DNA of 20,479 nt from Phaeoceros laevis (Eukaryota; Anthocerotophyta; Anthocerotopsida; Notothyladales). Position numbers and translations under genes: made by a program. Shown piece by piece: positions 18,615 through 20,479 of this stretch (its first letter is position 1; every line of letters begins with the position of its first letter). The notes beneath the pieces were generated by a model. That model saw only the letters and a program-made list of their open reading frames with translations, was not told where the DNA came from and did no database searches. The stretch spans positions 1-20,479 of the forward strand of contig JBNGIQ010002348.1 in NCBI GenBank assembly GCA_049999765.1. The letters are read 5' to 3'.

Positions 18615-18638
18615 CTTAAATACCGCAGGCGGACCAAT
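18615..18638 (-). promoter_or_regulatory. TATA-like and CCAAT-like promoter motifs
   Basis: On the minus strand TATTTAAG (18615-18622) lies a short way downstream of ATTGG, the reverse of CCAAT (18634-18638). This would drive leftward transcription toward the gag-like frame and fits the U3 region of an LTR. The putative transcript soon enters the AACAGAG/CTCTGTT hairpin (18583-18606). Confidence 0.4.
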
Positions 18639-18716
18639 CAGGTGGTCCGATGCGGATTACAAGTCATCCTGACCTAACCCTAAATCTAACCTGAAGACTA
18701 ACCATAGTTTATTGGT

Positions 18717-18743
18717 AAACCCAAAGGGATATCCTTTGGGTTT
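18717..18743. repeat. Perfect 11-bp inverted repeat
   Basis: AAACCCAAAGG (18717-18727) and its reverse complement CCTTTGGGTTT (18733-18743) flank GATAT. It lies upstream of the TATA-like box within the LTR-like block. Confidence 0.75.
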
Positions 18744-18990
18744 AGCTTCAAGTCATCATCTGAGTTCATTACTAAACCCAAACTTCCAACCTGTGGTCTA
18801 AACCTGCATTTCATTACCTCAATCACACCAGGTCCTGTTGCGGCATGACAGCTGTCGCGCGGTGTCTGTCATTGGGCAAGACCTGTTATTGTCTACACTA
18901 GTGGGAGACCTGCTGGGCTCCCACTAACACATTCACACTCACACTCACACGGTACTCAGTGAAGCGATTTTGGAGTCACTCGCTTCCCCC

Positions 18991-19056
18991 CCTACAGATT
19001 GAGCATCTGGTAGAGGGTCAGTCTGCACTCTGACTTCAACTGTGCGGTTCCCGTAC
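18991..19056 (-). other. Short 3' segment between gypsy pol and LTR-like block
   Basis: This is non-coding under the standard code. If the TAA at 19057-19059 is read as sense, the pol frame runs only a few codons further, to TGA at 19036-19038. The G7 polypurine-like run overlaps its left end. Confidence 0.5.
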
Positions 19057-20479
19057 TTACTTAGTACACTTGGGACAAAACCATTCACCATCCGGTACTT
19101 CCTCCATAAGAGGGGTTAAACAAAACATATGACAACCCCTGTTGCACCGGTCACACATAAGAAGGGAGTCTTCGTCATCAATTCTCCCACAAATGTCACA
19201 TTCGAAGTCCTTAGGAGGGGTCCAAGTGGTAGGCTTCAAAGCTGGGTCAAGATGAGGTAGATGACAAGGAGCACAATGCTTCAAATGCTCCTTCCAACGG
19301 CGCCCATCAGAACCTTCCAACTCTAGAATACCATTTGTTTGAACCGCCACAATCCGAAGGATAACCTTGCTCGTGGGAACATCCAGTGTATCCTTAGGGC
19401 GTCGTTTAAGATAAACAAAATCCCCCAGTTCAAACCTCCGAACCTTGGGCTTCCAAGTGCCACTCCGAGTGTGAGCATATCGAAGCTGATCGTAATGTTG
19501 TGCAATGGCCAAGTTCTCCATGGCAATTGGCATGATGCGCTTGAACAGCGTCGCTCGCTTCTGCAAGTCTGCTAAGCAGTCAGCTGGAGTGTCCCATGAG
19601 ACCGGCTGTAGCAGCTTGTACTCTAGTACGTTTGGCAGCGACGGCTGCCGTCCAAAAAGCAGATAATACGGAGAAAAGTTTCCGAGAGCTGCTTGTGTGC
19701 TGACGCGATATCCCAGCACCATGTAGAGCAGCGCTTCATCCCATATCTTGGGATCATTCTCCAAACAGTACTTCCGCAGTGCCCGCTTCAAGGTTTGGAC
19801 CATACACTCAGCCAAACCATCGGCTTGAGGGTGGTCGTGGGACGTCCTCCAATGATCAATCAAGCTTCTGTCTAGAAGATCTTGGAAATATTTCCGAAAC
19901 TCCTTGCCTTGGTCCGTGAGGACCTCAGCACATGACCCAAAACGGCTAAGCACGCATTGCAAAAAGGCCTTGCTAGTATGCTTAGAATCCCGTTCAGATA
20001 GCACGGCGATCTCCACCCACTTGCTGAAATGCTCAATCATCACCATGACATGCTTGTTCCCACTCCGGGAAATAGGCATGTCGGGCATAAGGTCAACACT
20101 CCATCTGTAAAAGAGACCTCGAATGGGTAAAGAGTGTAACACCACATCATTGGCTGTGAACCGAGAACGTACTCAATCACACACACGGTATCTGGCAAGC
20201 TCCCCCTCCACCTAGGCATACATGCCAGCCCAGAAATACTTAGGTCTCAGCATGCTGTAGGTGCGCTTGGTACCAAAATGCCCCAATTCTTCATGAACTT
20301 GTTGAATTAGCCGTACGCGATCCGCTGGTGGAGGAACGATCCAATCCCCTGCTAGATCCCGGAGGAACAACTGGTCCTCCTTCCACACATACTTTTTGGC
20401 CTTCTTCTTCAACTTGTTGATCAGCGGCGCCATGGCGTCCGCTGGCACTTGTCCCGTCTTCAAGTAATCAAGTGCAGGC
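19057..20479 (-). pseudogene. Ty3/gypsy integrase with C-terminal PHD finger, cut by window edge
   Basis: The frame is open from the window edge. First comes the integrase zinc-binding region, HEELGHFGTKRTYSMLRPKY then VCD (about 20250-20310 and 20176-20184); its first Cys seems replaced by Tyr. TAG (20212-20214) and TGA (20173-20175) interrupt this part. The catalytic core follows with Asp in WSVDLMPD (about 20085-20105), Asp in LTDQGKEF (about 19900-19925) and Glu in DGLAECMVQT (about 19800-19830). A C-terminal part like the gypsy DNA-binding tail (ELGDFVYLKRRPKDTL) leads to a complete C4HC3 PHD finger: CDIC, CDRC, H-x2-C and EWFCPKC (about 19057-19205). PHD fingers commonly bind the histone H3 tail, so this may guide integration to marked chromatin. 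The frame ends in TAA at 19057-19059. Confidence 0.92.

Larger units (their letters stand above)
18400..18990 (-). repeat. LTR-like block with 101-bp direct repeats
   Basis: Two 101-bp direct repeats (18400-18500 and 18853-18953, a handful of mismatches) lie 453 bp apart. Each contains a perfect hairpin TAGTGGGAG/CTCCCACTA and, on the minus strand, a 46-bp core that starts TGTTA and ends TAACA, the form of LTR ends. Between them are a TATA-like box, a CCAAT-like motif and more hairpins. On the right a G7 run on the minus strand (18986-18992) sits where a gypsy polypurine tract would be, just after the integrase gene. I read it as the gypsy LTR with internal repeats. A small terminal-repeat element (TRIM) or two nested LTR ends are alternatives. 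Confidence 0.5.

Overview
The window looks like repeat-rich nuclear DNA of a green-lineage eukaryote. It is dominated by decayed retrotransposons. Clues to the lineage are a Ty1/copia element whose primer-binding site matches initiator tRNA-Met exactly as in plant elements, a plant-style RNase H1 gene with a hybrid-binding domain and GT-AG introns, two tRNA-derived SINE-like units, and a Ty3/gypsy integrase carrying a PHD finger. Many retroelement frames are broken only by TAG or TAA, mostly where glutamine would fit. This raises the possibility of a nuclear code with UAR read as Gln, as in several ulvophycean green algae, although C-to-T decay could imitate it.

Layout. 1-3230 is non-coding: a GC-rich flank, a tRNA-like SINE (about 418-560), a degenerate satellite with two exact-length 90-bp units (677-856), a foldback, a thrice-copied GT-rich repeat (2089, 2361, 2893) and a perfect inverted repeat (2513-2539). 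From 3240 to 15114 (minus strand) lies a non-LTR retrotransposon (LINE) with a coiled-coil ORF1 part, an AP-like endonuclease, a reverse transcriptase and a Cys/His tail. It is split inside its endonuclease by a complete copia element (6207-12997; 251-bp LTRs; 5-bp ATTCC target duplication). The copia gag is itself split by a tRNA-like SINE (11272-11570; 9-bp imperfect target duplication). Between copia pol and its 3' LTR lies an antisense, intron-containing gene fragment (6534-7040), probably captured host sequence.

15115-20479. A degraded or intron-rich RNase H1-like gene lies on the plus strand (15727-17063). Then, all on the minus strand and reading right to left, come the 3' part of a gypsy pol with integrase and PHD finger (20479-19057), an LTR-like block with 101-bp direct repeats, hairpins and a TATA-like box (18400-18990), and a Pro/Ser/Thr-rich gag-like frame (18443-17360). 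This resembles a pol-LTR-gag tandem.

The history read from nesting is LINE first, copia into the LINE, then SINE into the copia. Almost every protein-coding stretch is broken by single-base frameshifts, several at homopolymers, so either these are old copies or the assembly carries residual indel errors. I saw no intact autonomous element and no complete ordinary gene.
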